A stretch of 64,000 nt of DNA. It comes from Chitinophagaceae bacterium UBA4411. Lineage in GTDB: Bacteria > Bacteroidota > Bacteroidia > Chitinophagales > Chitinophagaceae. The notes below the pieces were generated by a model. It ran no database searches, was not told the DNA's origin, and was given only the letters and a program-made list of their open reading frames with translations. Within the stretch, counting starts at the first letter, position 1. Each line of letters starts with the position of its first letter. The DNA lies in the NCBI GenBank assembly GCA_002400415.1, contig DGQP01000004.1, forward strand, positions 62,001-126,000, given 5' to 3'. This document shows, one piece after another, positions 33,782-43,222 of the stretch. The position numbers and the translations under genes were made by a program.

Positions 33782-35419
33782 TCAGGCTTTCAATTGTTTT
33801 TGCATTGCTTTTAACTCTTTATTCATTTCGTTCATAATTTCACTGAGTATTTCCTGCTGTCCCTCCAAAACAATTTTATCAAATTTCTGGTAGGTTTTTT
33901 CGCTGAACTCTTTTTGCTGGTCTATGTATTCATAAAGATTGTACATCGCTTTTCCCAGCAGTATCGTATGGATTTTACCGAGATCGAGAATTTTTTCATA
34001 GTCCGGGAGCTCTTCTGTGATATCATCGATTGGCCTTAATCTCCTGATGAGATAGTCATCTTTCAATATCCAGATAATCCATTCGTACCACTGGCATTGC
34101 GGGGCAAACTGGTTGAGGCTGTCTTTAGCCAGTTCTCCCCAATAGAAGTAATAAGCCAGCCTGTCTTTTACCTGTGACAAAGGTTTATAGGCAATCTTGA
34201 AATCAAAATCATGTAGGACCAGGTGGTAGCCTTTTTTTCGCATACAATCCTGATCAGCACGGCGGGATATCCAATACGCGATGTTCCTGAAGTAAGCCCG
34301 TATGTTCACGTAATCTTTTTCGGAACGGGTATCTTCGGCGGTCCCGGTACCAGCCCGCACTCTTAACCTTGATGCTTCAAAACCCACTAAATTGATGTTG
34401 AAGAAATGATGCCAGGTCGCATCGCAGAGAATTCTTCCGGCTTTGTCGGTATTGTGACCATCATATACTGAGATCGACTCAAATTGTAAATTGGTGAGCT
34501 GGTTGATCGAATCGGCGATGACCTTCGGGATTTCCTGTACCGATGTGCCGGTTTTGTTTGGGAACTCTTTAAAAGAATATCCATCAAAATTTAAGGTTCG
34601 TCCAAAGTCATTGTAAATATCACACCGGCCTTCATGCATATGATCAGGCATTACTTTGATCAGGCCGTTAGGTCCGCATAAGACCGGGTGTGGAAATACT
34701 CTCCACCGTAAAGGCATCCCGGACCAGACCCTGCGGTAACGGGGTGCTATGTTTTGCGGGTAATTATCGGACTGGAAATTGAAGATACCCGTTTCATTGA
34801 TGGCCGTTGCAGGATTGTCGGTAATCGTGTTATGGTTGCTGCCCGTGGATGGCGGTGCAGGCGGGGAACCGAGGGGGTCGGGGGACGAGAACCACCATCT
34901 TCTCATGCAGCGTACCCGGGGCAGGCGGCCGCAAAGCGTTACGCCGAGATCCTCATGATCACCCGTGGCAAAAATGCCGCCTCCTTCGTTCATGAACTGT
35001 GCAATTGCTTTTAGTTCTTTGTCAGAGAGAGCCGGGGATCCTGTTGCCACCCCGAACAACCAAATCTGGTCATACTGCGACAGATCGTGAGTATCAAATT
35101 TGAAGTTGGAGAAGTCTGCTGCACCTGTACCCCGGTGTGCTGTTTTAACGGTGAAACGTACCCAGGAGGCCGGGTTGTCCGTAGCGATATTGTCCGCACT
35201 GTACGTGAAGACCTTTAGAAAATGCCCCAGCCCAAAGGAAGCTGTTGTATCGAAACTGCCCGAGGCATCTGTTACGATCAGCAATTTGAGCTGGCAGGGA
35301 AGGAATAATTTGTGGGGGACCAGAAAATCGCGGATGTAAGCGACTCTTGCTTCCTGCGCCGGCAGGAACTTTGATTGAAATGCAGTTGCTGCATTGGCCA
35401 TGTTGTTTGGCTTGTTCAT
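33782..35419 (-). CDS. 545-residue protein with GATase1/ThuA-like N-terminal region, unknown function
   Basis: No signal peptide. The first ~170 residues include KLLIVTDASGSF (45-56), YDQIWLFGVAT (117-127) and ELKAIAQFMNEGGGIFATG (135-153), followed by DHEDLG. These resemble the strands and helix of a class-I glutamine-amidotransferase or ThuA-like flavodoxin fold without a nucleophile Cys at the elbow. A Pro/Ser/Gly-rich stretch follows (SPPAPPSTGSNHN), then an unknown region with several Trp/His (WHHFFNINLVGF) and a C-terminal coiled segment (~480-545). A possible structured leader RNA lies upstream at 35491-35574. I do not recognise the family. Confidence 0.7.
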   Translation of the reverse strand: MNKPNNMANAATAFQSKFLPAQEARVAYIRDFLVPHKLFLPCQLKLLIVTDASGSFDTTASFGLGHFLKVFTYSADNIATDNPASWVRFTVKTAHRGTGAADFSNFKFDTHDLSQYDQIWLFGVATGSPALSDKELKAIAQFMNEGGGIFATGDHEDLGVTLCGRLPRVRCMRRWWFSSPDPLGSPPAPPSTGSNHNTITDNPATAINETGIFNFQSDNYPQNIAPRYRRVWSGMPLRWRVFPHPVLCGPNGLIKVMPDHMHEGRCDIYNDFGRTLNFDGYSFKEFPNKTGTSVQEIPKVIADSINQLTNLQFESISVYDGHNTDKAGRILCDATWHHFFNINLVGFEASRLRVRAGTGTAEDTRSEKDYVNIRAYFRNIAYWISRRADQDCMRKKGYHLVLHDFDFKIAYKPLSQVKDRLAYYFYWGELAKDSLNQFAPQCQWYEWIIWILKDDYLIRRLRPIDDITEELPDYEKILDLGKIHTILLGKAMYNLYEYIDQQKEFSEKTYQKFDKIVLEGQQEILSEIMNEMNKELKAMQKQLKA

Positions 35420-35490
35420 GTTGAAAATGGTTTAATGGTTAAAAAATACTCTAAGCCTTAACCGGGAATTTGTTCAGTTTTTATAGTAGC

Positions 35491-35574
35491 AGGATCGGAG
35501 GAGTTCTTCTTACCCGGTTGTATAGCCGGGTCGACTCCGTATTAACACGGTTGTTATTGCCAGCCCACGATCCT
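35491..35574. ncRNA. Possible structured RNA (three nested or branched stems)
   Basis: Outer arms AGGATCG / CGATCCT (35491-35497 with 35568-35574) enclose GGAGT / ACTCC (35500-35504 with 35534-35538), itself enclosing ACCCGG / CCGGGT (35512-35517 with 35526-35531), and a second hairpin TAACA / TGTTA (35543-35547 with 35552-35556). All pair perfectly. On the minus strand it would be in the leader of the 545-residue protein gene; on the plus strand it would be upstream of a terminator-like hairpin (35638-35657). No Rfam family was recognised. Confidence 0.4.
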
Positions 35575-35637
35575 ATGTTTGTTACTTCTAACAGAATATA
35601 ATTGATAACAGTAGCCTGACCATTACCTTATCTTACC

Positions 35638-35665
35638 AGCCGGGCAGACACCCGGCTATTTTATT
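35638..35665 (+). terminator. Terminator-like hairpin, plus strand
   Basis: AGCCGGG / CCCGGCT (35638-35644 with 35651-35657) with a 6-base loop is followed on the plus strand by ATTTTATT. The minus strand lacks a T run, although a minus-strand gene ends at 35661. No plus-strand protein gene precedes it, which suggests a small RNA or antisense transcript. Confidence 0.45.
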
Positions 35666-37058
35666 GCCGTTTTGTCTCCGCCTGTTGTTGTAAGTAGTCC
35701 CTGGCTCTTTCCTGTACCGAGCTGAAATAATTTTCAATACCTACCGCTAATTGTAACGAGTAATCTGTCTTCGTAAATACATACGATGGATTCGCACCGC
35801 CACAGGGATTATTCAATCCGCTGATATAACAGTTGTATGTGATGTCGCCGCTTCCGGCCGGGATATTCGTACCAAAGAAATCATTGAATTTGGGAGATGT
35901 CATGTCAGATGGTACGGTTACCCCTGAAGGAATCATCCGGGGATTGCGACCAATATTCTCAATGGGATCAGGCTGCAGATCTTTGAGAACTGCTGCTTTG
36001 CCGTGACAGGAGGTACAGGAAGAAACTAAGTTATCGACCGGACCATTTAGCCGGCCACCTAATCCGAGGTGATAGACCCGCGCCGCATTAACCGGGGCTC
36101 CCGCAGCCGGCAACAGGGATGCATTGATCCAGGACTGGGAAAGACCGGGGTTTATAAAAACACCGCTGTTGTTCATCATTGCGGTCACACCCGGATCATT
36201 ACCCCAGCTCAGGCCAACCGGTGTCAGTCTTTCCCAGACTGTGGCTCCTGCGGCATACCCGTCATATACGAAGGTGCCAAATACCCAACCGATGGGGGAA
36301 CGATTATCCTTTACAATGATGTCCACCTGTAATAATCGCATGGTATGATCGGTCCGGGGTTGCCAGCCCGGATCACCGGGTTTCAGACCTGCTGCATTAA
36401 TGGGACCGGTATTGGCTGTCCATGTTAATGAATTGCGCAGGTAGGGAACCTGTGCATCTGTTGCACTGCTAAATAAAAGTTTAAAGCCCACCGTCCCTTC
36501 AGGAAAATTGCTGGCCGAAGGCACCGGTATATTCTGACCGCAATCGGGCCAAACCTTCCCGATGGTATAACCACCCGGTTCATTGTAGAAACCTACGGCC
36601 CATGAAAATGCTGTCGCTGTCTGTCCGGGATGTAATTCACCAGGCCTTGAATTCCTCTCTCTTGTCAGACCATGTCTCCATTCCCGCCCGTTCTCTCCAT
36701 AGTGCAACCAGGGTGCGTGGTACCATTTACGAACTGTATTATTCTGTACTTTAAAATCAATGGATGTATTGCCTTCCAGGCAATAATTTAAAACAGCCGT
36801 TGCATAGCCGGCCGGGTTAGTCTGAAAATTTATGGATGTCCAGGGACCGGGCGCACCCGGTGAATAGGCTGACGGATACTCCTGGCTCAGCGCAAAGACC
36901 GTTGATGCCGGCGTCCCCGCAGGAGGAGGATGATTAGGGTTGTAGGCTGGAAATTTATAACTGCATTCGGTGATGGTTTTTGAACTACAGGCTCGCAGGA
37001 TAGCGATGGTGATGGCGATGAGGGCCAATAGGGCCAGTACAACATTCCGGGTTGTCAT
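35661..37058 (-). CDS. Exported protein with a single c-type heme motif
   Basis: The 465-residue protein starts with a hydrophobic segment (residues 7-24) followed by ACSS, possibly a lipobox. One CxxCH heme-binding motif, CTSCH, lies at 348-352, with a downstream Met-rich segment (NPRMIPSG, PSDMTSP) that could supply the axial ligand. The first 330 residues are an unknown Pro/Gly/Trp-rich exported domain. The layout resembles cytochrome-domain proteins in which a heme domain is fused to a binding domain. It is upstream of the 545-residue protein gene on the same strand. Confidence 0.72.
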   Translation of the reverse strand: MTTRNVVLALLALIAITIAILRACSSKTITECSYKFPAYNPNHPPPAGTPASTVFALSQEYPSAYSPGAPGPWTSINFQTNPAGYATAVLNYCLEGNTSIDFKVQNNTVRKWYHAPWLHYGENGREWRHGLTRERNSRPGELHPGQTATAFSWAVGFYNEPGGYTIGKVWPDCGQNIPVPSASNFPEGTVGFKLLFSSATDAQVPYLRNSLTWTANTGPINAAGLKPGDPGWQPRTDHTMRLLQVDIIVKDNRSPIGWVFGTFVYDGYAAGATVWERLTPVGLSWGNDPGVTAMMNNSGVFINPGLSQSWINASLLPAAGAPVNAARVYHLGLGGRLNGPVDNLVSSCTSCHGKAAVLKDLQPDPIENIGRNPRMIPSGVTVPSDMTSPKFNDFFGTNIPAGSGDITYNCYISGLNNPCGGANPSYVFTKTDYSLQLAVGIENYFSSVQERARDYLQQQAETKRQ

Positions 37059-37540
37059 AGCAGGTAATTGTTGGTGATAAAAGTTGGTTTCCTGTCATCA
37101 ACAGGTGCGGAAGATGTTTGCGGGGATGGATGGGTGGGGATTTGGGAAATGACAAGATAGTGCTTGTGGGCAGGTTTTGGTATAGGTGTTTTTACGGACA
37201 GGCAGCCCGGTATAGTTTTTTGCGTAAAAGGTCTGGCAGGAACGGATGAAGATGGTCAAAATTTTGCTATTCTGTCTTCCTATCTATAGGCTATAATACA
37301 GATAACCTTTTCCTGTAGGTTAATTTTGATCTTAAAAAATCTCTTGTAAAACGAGTTTTTTTCAGGCCGTCCGCGTAATCATTCAATGTTACAAAAGCCG
37401 TGGTAGTATCTTCTCCCGTGGAGAAATATCGTTGTTTAAAAAAAGCCTTCACCCTTAAGAATTTCGTATAAAACCCATTTTTAGGTTTTATTATTACCTG
37501 AACCGGAAGGTTATGGTAACCAAATAATTTACCTCCTTCA
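37059..37540. other. Non-coding region
   Basis: About 480 bases with no credible frame on either strand. A weak hairpin ATAAAACC / GGTTTTAT is near 37468-37491, downstream of the 37541 gene; it lacks a T tract. Nothing else recognised. Confidence 0.5.
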
Positions 37541-38038
37541 TCAATTCAAATATTCTGAGAGTTTCCCTTTGTCATCCGCTTCAATGGCCTTTTTTAACTC
37601 TGCATTTAGCCTAACCTTGTTTTTTTCATCTTTTGCATATGCGATAATCAGCTTTACGGCATTCAATTTAACCTTATCCTGGTCTTTTGCATCCGCTTTA
37701 TTTTCTAACACATACTTTGTCATTGCAGCCATGTACAAACCCAAAAGGTCATCATTCTTTTTGGCGAATTTTGTAGCCTGTTCGTTCAGTGTGAAGTTAT
37801 AATCAGGAGTACCGGACATCCACTTGATAATATATTGAAGTGATCTCAGCCTGCTGATGTTGTCTTTTTCCAACGGAGTGGTGAGAAGAAAATCCGCAGC
37901 CTGCAGTGCTGCATTGTCCGCTATTGAATTATAATCTTCCTTTGTTTCGAGTTTGATCGCATCAAAGTCAGGTAAGGTTTGGGCGAATGCTAAGGAAGAT
38001 AGCAGCCCTAACCATGTTATGAAGATCAGCCTTTTCAT
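37541..38038 (-). CDS. Small exported protein of unknown function
   Basis: The 165-residue protein has a signal peptide (1-19, ending AFAQ) and a helical, lysine-rich mature part (KLETKEDYNSIADNAALQAAD; VRLNAELKKAIEADDKGKL). The ATG at 38038 was chosen because a signal peptide follows directly; the upstream frame is unlike a protein. No family is recognised. Confidence 0.7.
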   Translation of the reverse strand: MKRLIFITWLGLLSSLAFAQTLPDFDAIKLETKEDYNSIADNAALQAADFLLTTPLEKDNISRLRSLQYIIKWMSGTPDYNFTLNEQATKFAKKNDDLLGLYMAAMTKYVLENKADAKDQDKVKLNAVKLIIAYAKDEKNKVRLNAELKKAIEADDKGKLSEYLN

Positions 38039-38424
38039 TTGAGAAGGGTTTTGTTTTACAAAGTGAGTAAATGTAAATACTTGTAGTACAGTTTGGAGCT
38101 GATTCTTGTCATAGGAGCACGGCAAGTTCAAAGGTCTGCTACGGGGCTGATGGTAACCAGGAGTTGGGGCATAAGAGTTATGATCATTTTCTGGATTTGC
38201 CAAAAACTGGTAAGAAAAAGAACAGCTACCGACCTTAAAGTAGTTTCTTTTCGTTAAAATAAGTGTATATACTTAGTGGGTCGTTATTTCTTTTAATAGG
38301 GGAATTTTTTCCTATGTAAGTGCGTATAAATTAATTAATTATTTTAAATTCAATCACTATTTTTTGCGATTTTGAACAGCAATACAAAGGTTAGCTGCTC
38401 AAACCGATGAATTTATGAATTACT
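38039..38424. other. Divergent, AT-rich intergenic region
   Basis: About 390 bases between the divergent small exported gene and the histidine kinase operon, richer in A and T than flanking DNA to the left. A TATTTTTG box lies at 38359-38366; no gene seen. Confidence 0.5.
38359..38366 (+). promoter_or_regulatory. Possible -7 box for the two-component operon
   Basis: TATTTTTG matches TAnnTTTG exactly, 58 bases before the histidine kinase start; a clear -33 box was not seen. Confidence 0.4.
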
Positions 38425-40680
38425 ATGATAGGGAGTAATCCAACGATAGACTTTCATACTTTTATAAATACCCTGACTGTTGGTATCATTCAACATGATG
38501 AGTCAGGAAAAATCATCTTTTGTAATAGAGCTGCGGAAAGAATTCTTGAAGTTAAGTCAGAAGAAATAATTGGTATGACTTATTCAGACAGGGATTGGAA
38601 TACTATTTATGAAGACAGATCAGTATTTCCAGCTATAGAGCATCCCTCGATGGTGACATTAAATACCGGGACACCTCAGAGAAATATTGTAATGGGGCGC
38701 AAAAGGTCCAATGGTAACATTGCCTGGATCAAAGTAAATAGCGATCCTGTCTTTGATGCTGTTTCTGGTAAAATAGAATCAGTTATATCTACATTCGATG
38801 ACATAACCGAAATACGAAAGATCAGAACAGACTTGCACATGAATGAGGGGCACTATTCGGATATGGTTGAAGCAGTAGAAGACTATGCTATAATCAGGAT
38901 TGATTGCAATGGTATTATACAAAATTGGAATAAGGGTGCAGAAAGAATTAAAGGCTACAAACAAAAAGAGATAGTAGGGAAAGACTTCAGAAAGTTTTAC
39001 AGGGAGCAAGATGTACTGGCAGGTGTTCCTGATAGATTACTTCGTGAAGCTACAGTTAACGGAAAGGTTACCGACGAAGGATGGAGAGTCAGGAAAGATG
39101 GCACTTTGTTTTGGGCAGTCATTGTTATATCAGCAATTAAAAACAAGAATGGTGAAATTACTGGTTATACGAAAGTTACAAGAGATATTACTGAAAGGAA
39201 AAATGCTGAAGAGAAAATTCAGTACCAGGAAAAGATGTTCAGGTCTCTTGTTGAAGGGTTGCCCGATGCTACTGTGATAGTCGATGATAAAGGTATTATC
39301 CGTATTGTCGGTGATCAGTGCGAAAGTTTTTTTGGATATCCAAAAGATGAAATGGTTGGCAAGCCTGTTGAGATGTTGATTCCGGATGATATCGCATCAA
39401 AACATAAACAGGAGAGGAAAAGGTACATGAATGATCCCCAAAGGAGATTCATGAACATGGGAGGAGAATTAGCTGCACTTAAAAAAAATGGCGAAATAAT
39501 ACCGGTGGAGATTAGCCTTGCTCCGTTACAAACTTCAGAAGGAGTTATGGTAATCACTTCACTAAGAAATATAACAGATCGGTTAAGGAATGAAAAGATT
39601 ATCCGCGAAGCAAAAGACCTTCTGGGTCTTTTTGTTAAGCATGCTCCTGCTGCTGTAGCCATGTTTGATGAAAAGATGCATTATATTATGGCAAGTGATC
39701 AGTGGTATCAGGATTATGAATTATCAGGTATGGAAATTATAGGGAAAAGTCACTATGATGTTTTTCCTGAAATTAAAGAAATGACAAGCTGGGTTAGTTG
39801 TCATCAACGTTGCCTGCAGGGAGCAAGTGAAAAAAATGAGAAAGATCTCTTACAAAGAAAAGATGGGGGCTGGAACTGGCTACAGTGGGAAATACATCCA
39901 TGGAAAAAGGATGATGGAAGTATAGGCGGTATTGTTATGTTTACTCAAATAATAACTGAAAGGATAGAGGCGGAAGAAAAACTCAAGCAATTAAATGAAC
40001 GGCTTGTCAATTCAAACAAAGAGCTGGAACAATTTGCGTATGTTGCCAGCCATGACCTCCAGGAACCATTACGTATGGTTAGCAGCTTTTTGAGGCTGTT
40101 GGAAAAAAAATACAGAAACAGTCTTGATGAAACAGCCATACAGTATATCGATTTTGCTGTAGACGGCGCTGAAAGGATGAAAGGTTTGATCAGTGATCTT
40201 TTAAAGTTTTCAAGATTAAACAGCAAAACGCTTACAAAGGAGCTGGTGGATTGCAGGGTACTCGTCGATTCAGTCAGTCATTTGTATGCGCAGCAAATAA
40301 AAGAATGCGGGGTTAGAATTCATGCAGGGCCTTTGCCGGCTATTTATGCAAATAAAACCCAGATACAGCAGCTTTTTCAAAATCTTATTGGCAATGCAAT
40401 TAAATACAGGGGCAGTGCAGAGCCGGATATTGATATTGGTTGCGATGAAGCGAATGGATATTGGGAATTTTACGTAAAAGATAATGGAATAGGAATTGAT
40501 GAAAGATATTTTGAAAAGATATTTGTCATCTTTGAGCAGTTGCATGGAAAGAATGAATATGAAGGAACGGGGATCGGGTTAGCTGTTTGCAGGAAAATTG
40601 TTGAATTGCATGGAGGCAAAATCTGGGTGGAGTCGGAAAAGGGAAAAGGATCGACCTTTTATTTCACTATTCTCAAATAG
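38425..40680 (+). CDS. Four-PAS sensor histidine kinase
   Basis: The 751-residue cytoplasmic kinase has no membrane segments. PAS domains are at about 8-125, 140-262, 270-390 and 400-515; each ends with ITE- or ITD-type sensor linkers. The dimerisation domain carries YVASHDLQEPLRMV with phosphoacceptor His 543, and the ATPase has N box LIGNAIKYRG (Asn 657), DNGIGID and GTGIGLAVCRKIVE. The SHDLQEPLR motif and the Rcp1-type regulator gene 17 bases downstream are typical of Cph1/phytochrome-like kinases, but no GAF/PHY chromophore domain is present. The PAS ligands are unknown. Confidence 0.93.
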   Translation: MIGSNPTIDFHTFINTLTVGIIQHDESGKIIFCNRAAERILEVKSEEIIGMTYSDRDWNTIYEDRSVFPAIEHPSMVTLNTGTPQRNIVMGRKRSNGNIAWIKVNSDPVFDAVSGKIESVISTFDDITEIRKIRTDLHMNEGHYSDMVEAVEDYAIIRIDCNGIIQNWNKGAERIKGYKQKEIVGKDFRKFYREQDVLAGVPDRLLREATVNGKVTDEGWRVRKDGTLFWAVIVISAIKNKNGEITGYTKVTRDITERKNAEEKIQYQEKMFRSLVEGLPDATVIVDDKGIIRIVGDQCESFFGYPKDEMVGKPVEMLIPDDIASKHKQERKRYMNDPQRRFMNMGGELAALKKNGEIIPVEISLAPLQTSEGVMVITSLRNITDRLRNEKIIREAKDLLGLFVKHAPAAVAMFDEKMHYIMASDQWYQDYELSGMEIIGKSHYDVFPEIKEMTSWVSCHQRCLQGASEKNEKDLLQRKDGGWNWLQWEIHPWKKDDGSIGGIVMFTQIITERIEAEEKLKQLNERLVNSNKELEQFAYVASHDLQEPLRMVSSFLRLLEKKYRNSLDETAIQYIDFAVDGAERMKGLISDLLKFSRLNSKTLTKELVDCRVLVDSVSHLYAQQIKECGVRIHAGPLPAIYANKTQIQQLFQNLIGNAIKYRGSAEPDIDIGCDEANGYWEFYVKDNGIGIDERYFEKIFVIFEQLHGKNEYEGTGIGLAVCRKIVELHGGKIWVESEKGKGSTFYFTILK

Positions 40681-40697
40681 AACCAAACTTACTGTTT

Positions 40698-41129
40698 ATG
40701 AAAGAAATTCAGATTCTTCTTGTGGAGGATAACCCGGGAGATGTTGTGTTAACAAAGGAAGCACTTAAAGACTCTAAAATTCTTAACGCTGTTCATGTCG
40801 CCAAAGATGGTGAGGTGGCATTGGATATGCTTTTCAGGAAGAACCAATATCATGATTTTGAATTGCCTGACCTGATACTGCTTGATATTAACCTTCCGAA
40901 GATTGATGGCAGAGAAGTTTTGGCAACAATCAAGAATGATAATTTGTTAAAGCTTATTCCTGTTGTCATGCTTACAACGTCCGATTCTGATAAAGATGTT
41001 TATGAATCTTACAGGAATTATGCAAACTGTTATATTGTAAAGCCTGTAGATATGGAGAAATTTGTTACCGTAATTGCCTCTATTGAAAATTTCTGGCTGA
41101 CAATCGTGAAATTGCCCGGCCTTGAATAG
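40698..41129 (+). CDS. Single-domain response regulator, Rcp1-like
   Basis: The 143-residue receiver domain has acidic pair EDN, phosphoacceptor Asp 63 (LLDINLPKIDG), TTS, and KPVD after the last strand. NPGDVVLTKEAL and the absence of an output domain match Rcp1-type regulators, the usual partners of SHDLQEPLR kinases. It lies 17 bases after the kinase gene and 12 before the next. It probably relays phosphate rather than binding DNA. Confidence 0.93.
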   Translation: MKEIQILLVEDNPGDVVLTKEALKDSKILNAVHVAKDGEVALDMLFRKNQYHDFELPDLILLDINLPKIDGREVLATIKNDNLLKLIPVVMLTTSDSDKDVYESYRNYANCYIVKPVDMEKFVTVIASIENFWLTIVKLPGLE

Positions 41130-41141
41130 TTTTTTCTGCCT

Positions 41142-42566
41142 ATGAATAAAATAAAATCCATACTTGTTATTGAGGATAATAATGCCGATTATTTTCTTCT
41201 TTGTGAATACCTCAAATCCATACCATTGTATTCCGGTTGCAGTATCATCCATGCGCAAACTCTTGAGAGTATCAGGAGTGACAAGGAAGATGCCCCACCC
41301 GAAATAATTTTTGTTGACCTGAACCTTCCCGATAGTAAAGGGCTGGATACTTTCCTGGCAGTTAACAGTGTCTTTCCCTTATCTACAATAATAATTCTCT
41401 CCGGTCTTGAAGACAAGTCTATTGCATTGCAAGCGATTCAGGCCGGGGCACAGGACTTCATACTTAAAAGTGATTTTGATGAAAAGCTGCTTGAGAAAAC
41501 CCTGCAGTACAGCGTTGAAAGAAAATTAAGCCAACAAGCTTTAAAAGAAAGTAATCTGCGGTATGAATTAGTTTCGAAGGCGACAAACGATCCGATATGG
41601 GATTGGGACCTCCTGACCCAAAAGATTACCTGGAACGATAAGGTTTCTATTTTTGGATACTCCGAAATTATTGATAAGGACGATGCCTGGTGTGAATCCA
41701 ATATTCACCCCGAAGATGTTGAAAGAGTGAAAATAAAATTAGATCAACACTTAAGCAGGCAATCTGAAACCTGGACGGATACTTACCGTTTCAGATGTTT
41801 TGACGGAACATATATGCACATTCTGGATCGCGGCCATATACTGAGAAACAAATCCGGGGTTGCATACCGAATGATCGGGTGTATGCAGAATATCACAGAA
41901 ATGGTACTGCTGGAACAAAAGCTCGAGGAGGAAAGGATTGAAAGCCAGCGGGATGTATTAAAGGCTGTAATCCTTGGTCAGGAAAAAGAAAAAGATGAAA
42001 TAGGACGGGAACTTCATGATAATATTAACCAGATTCTCGTGACTGTAAAAATGTACCTGGGAATTGCGAAATCAAACAAGAGCCGGCTGGAGGAAATGAC
42101 AGAAAAATCTTATGATCATATAAGCAATGTAATGAACGAAATAAGAGCCCTTTCTCATTCACTGGCAACTCCTTCCCTTGGTGATATCACCCTGCAGGAA
42201 GCGCTTCAATTTATGATTGATGAGATCAATTCCGGTAAAAAATTAAAGATAGCTTTCAGTGATCAGACAAACGGGAAAATTAATGATAAGAACAGGGAAC
42301 TGGCCCTTTACAGGATTACTCAGGAACAATTAAGCAATATACTAAAATATGCAAAGGCAACTGAAGTAAGTATCTGCATTAAAGTAACCGGCAACAATAT
42401 TCATTTAATTATTGCCGATAACGGTGTTGGCTTTGATTTGTCGAAAATTACTAAGGGTATTGGGTTAAAAAATATTAATAACAGAATCAGCGTTTATTCG
42501 GGAAAAATGAATATAATCTCCTCACCGGGTAAGGGATGCAGGCTTGAAATATCAATCCCTAAATAA
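41142..42566 (+). CDS. REC-PAS-histidine kinase (HisKA_3, NarL-partner type)
   Basis: The 474-residue hybrid begins with a receiver domain (Asp 59 in VDLNLPDSKG, KSDF at the end), then a PAS domain (~140-262; NDPIWDWDLLTQKITW), a coiled segment and a HisKA_3 kinase core. The phosphoacceptor is His 292 in RELHDNINQIL; DNGVGFD and GIGLKNINNRI form the ATP site. An N-terminal receiver on a NarX-type kinase suggests regulation by an upstream kinase, presumably the four-PAS protein. The NarL-type regulator gene lies 14 bases downstream. Confidence 0.93.
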   Translation: MNKIKSILVIEDNNADYFLLCEYLKSIPLYSGCSIIHAQTLESIRSDKEDAPPEIIFVDLNLPDSKGLDTFLAVNSVFPLSTIIILSGLEDKSIALQAIQAGAQDFILKSDFDEKLLEKTLQYSVERKLSQQALKESNLRYELVSKATNDPIWDWDLLTQKITWNDKVSIFGYSEIIDKDDAWCESNIHPEDVERVKIKLDQHLSRQSETWTDTYRFRCFDGTYMHILDRGHILRNKSGVAYRMIGCMQNITEMVLLEQKLEEERIESQRDVLKAVILGQEKEKDEIGRELHDNINQILVTVKMYLGIAKSNKSRLEEMTEKSYDHISNVMNEIRALSHSLATPSLGDITLQEALQFMIDEINSGKKLKIAFSDQTNGKINDKNRELALYRITQEQLSNILKYAKATEVSICIKVTGNNIHLIIADNGVGFDLSKITKGIGLKNINNRISVYSGKMNIISSPGKGCRLEISIPK

Positions 42567-42580
42567 TTGACATAATATTT

Positions 42581-43222
42581 ATGAGAAAGATAGCTGTTTT
42601 TGTTGTTGATGATCACAGGATGATCAGAGAAATGTGGAGTAAACTGTTTTCTGAAAGCGTAAAAATAGAGGTGGTTGGTGAAAGCGGGGAATTCGGTGAA
42701 GCTATTGCCGCTATTTCCGTTTTGCGGCCGGATGTTGTATTATTAGACATTAATTTACGTGAAGCTTCGGGTTTGGATGCTGTACCTCTTATTCTGGAGG
42801 TATCTCCCGATACGAAAGTTATCGGAGTGTCTATGCACAGCCAACCCCCGCTTGCCAAAAAAATGCTGCAACTCGGGGCAAAAGGATACGTGACAAAGAA
42901 CTCGGCTCATGAAGAAATATTTAATGCAATTGATCAGGTGATTAATGGTGGTATTTACATCTGCGAGGAAATTAAACATATTTTAGCAGAACAGGCTCTC
43001 AACTCTGAAACGAAGAAATCTGGGATAAATAGTTTGTCAATTCGCGAGCTGGAAATAGTCCGTTTGATTAAAAAGGGGTATTCTTCGAAGCAGATAGCGG
43101 AAATGTTAGATATTTCAATTAAAGCAATAGAGGCGCATAGATATAAAATTCTTAAAAAGCTAAATGTGAAGAATACCGCTTCTCTAATTAATGTTATAAA
43201 TACAGTGAATCCATTTTTGTAG
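42581..43222 (+). CDS. NarL/FixJ-type response regulator
   Basis: The 213-residue protein has an N-terminal receiver (Asp 56 in LLDINLREASG, SMHSQ, KNSAHEE) and a LuxR-type helix-turn-helix from ~145 (LSIRELEIVRLIKKGYSSKQ, DISIKAIEAHRYKILKKL). It is the likely output of the REC-PAS kinase encoded just upstream. Its targets are unknown; the region downstream has repeated dyads. Confidence 0.94.
   Translation: MRKIAVFVVDDHRMIREMWSKLFSESVKIEVVGESGEFGEAIAAISVLRPDVVLLDINLREASGLDAVPLILEVSPDTKVIGVSMHSQPPLAKKMLQLGAKGYVTKNSAHEEIFNAIDQVINGGIYICEEIKHILAEQALNSETKKSGINSLSIRELEIVRLIKKGYSSKQIAEMLDISIKAIEAHRYKILKKLNVKNTASLINVINTVNPFL

Noticed and set aside
38260..38275. TAAGT-GTATAT-ACTTA near-palindrome
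   Set aside because: Inner bases do not pair symmetrically; likely by chance in AT-rich DNA.
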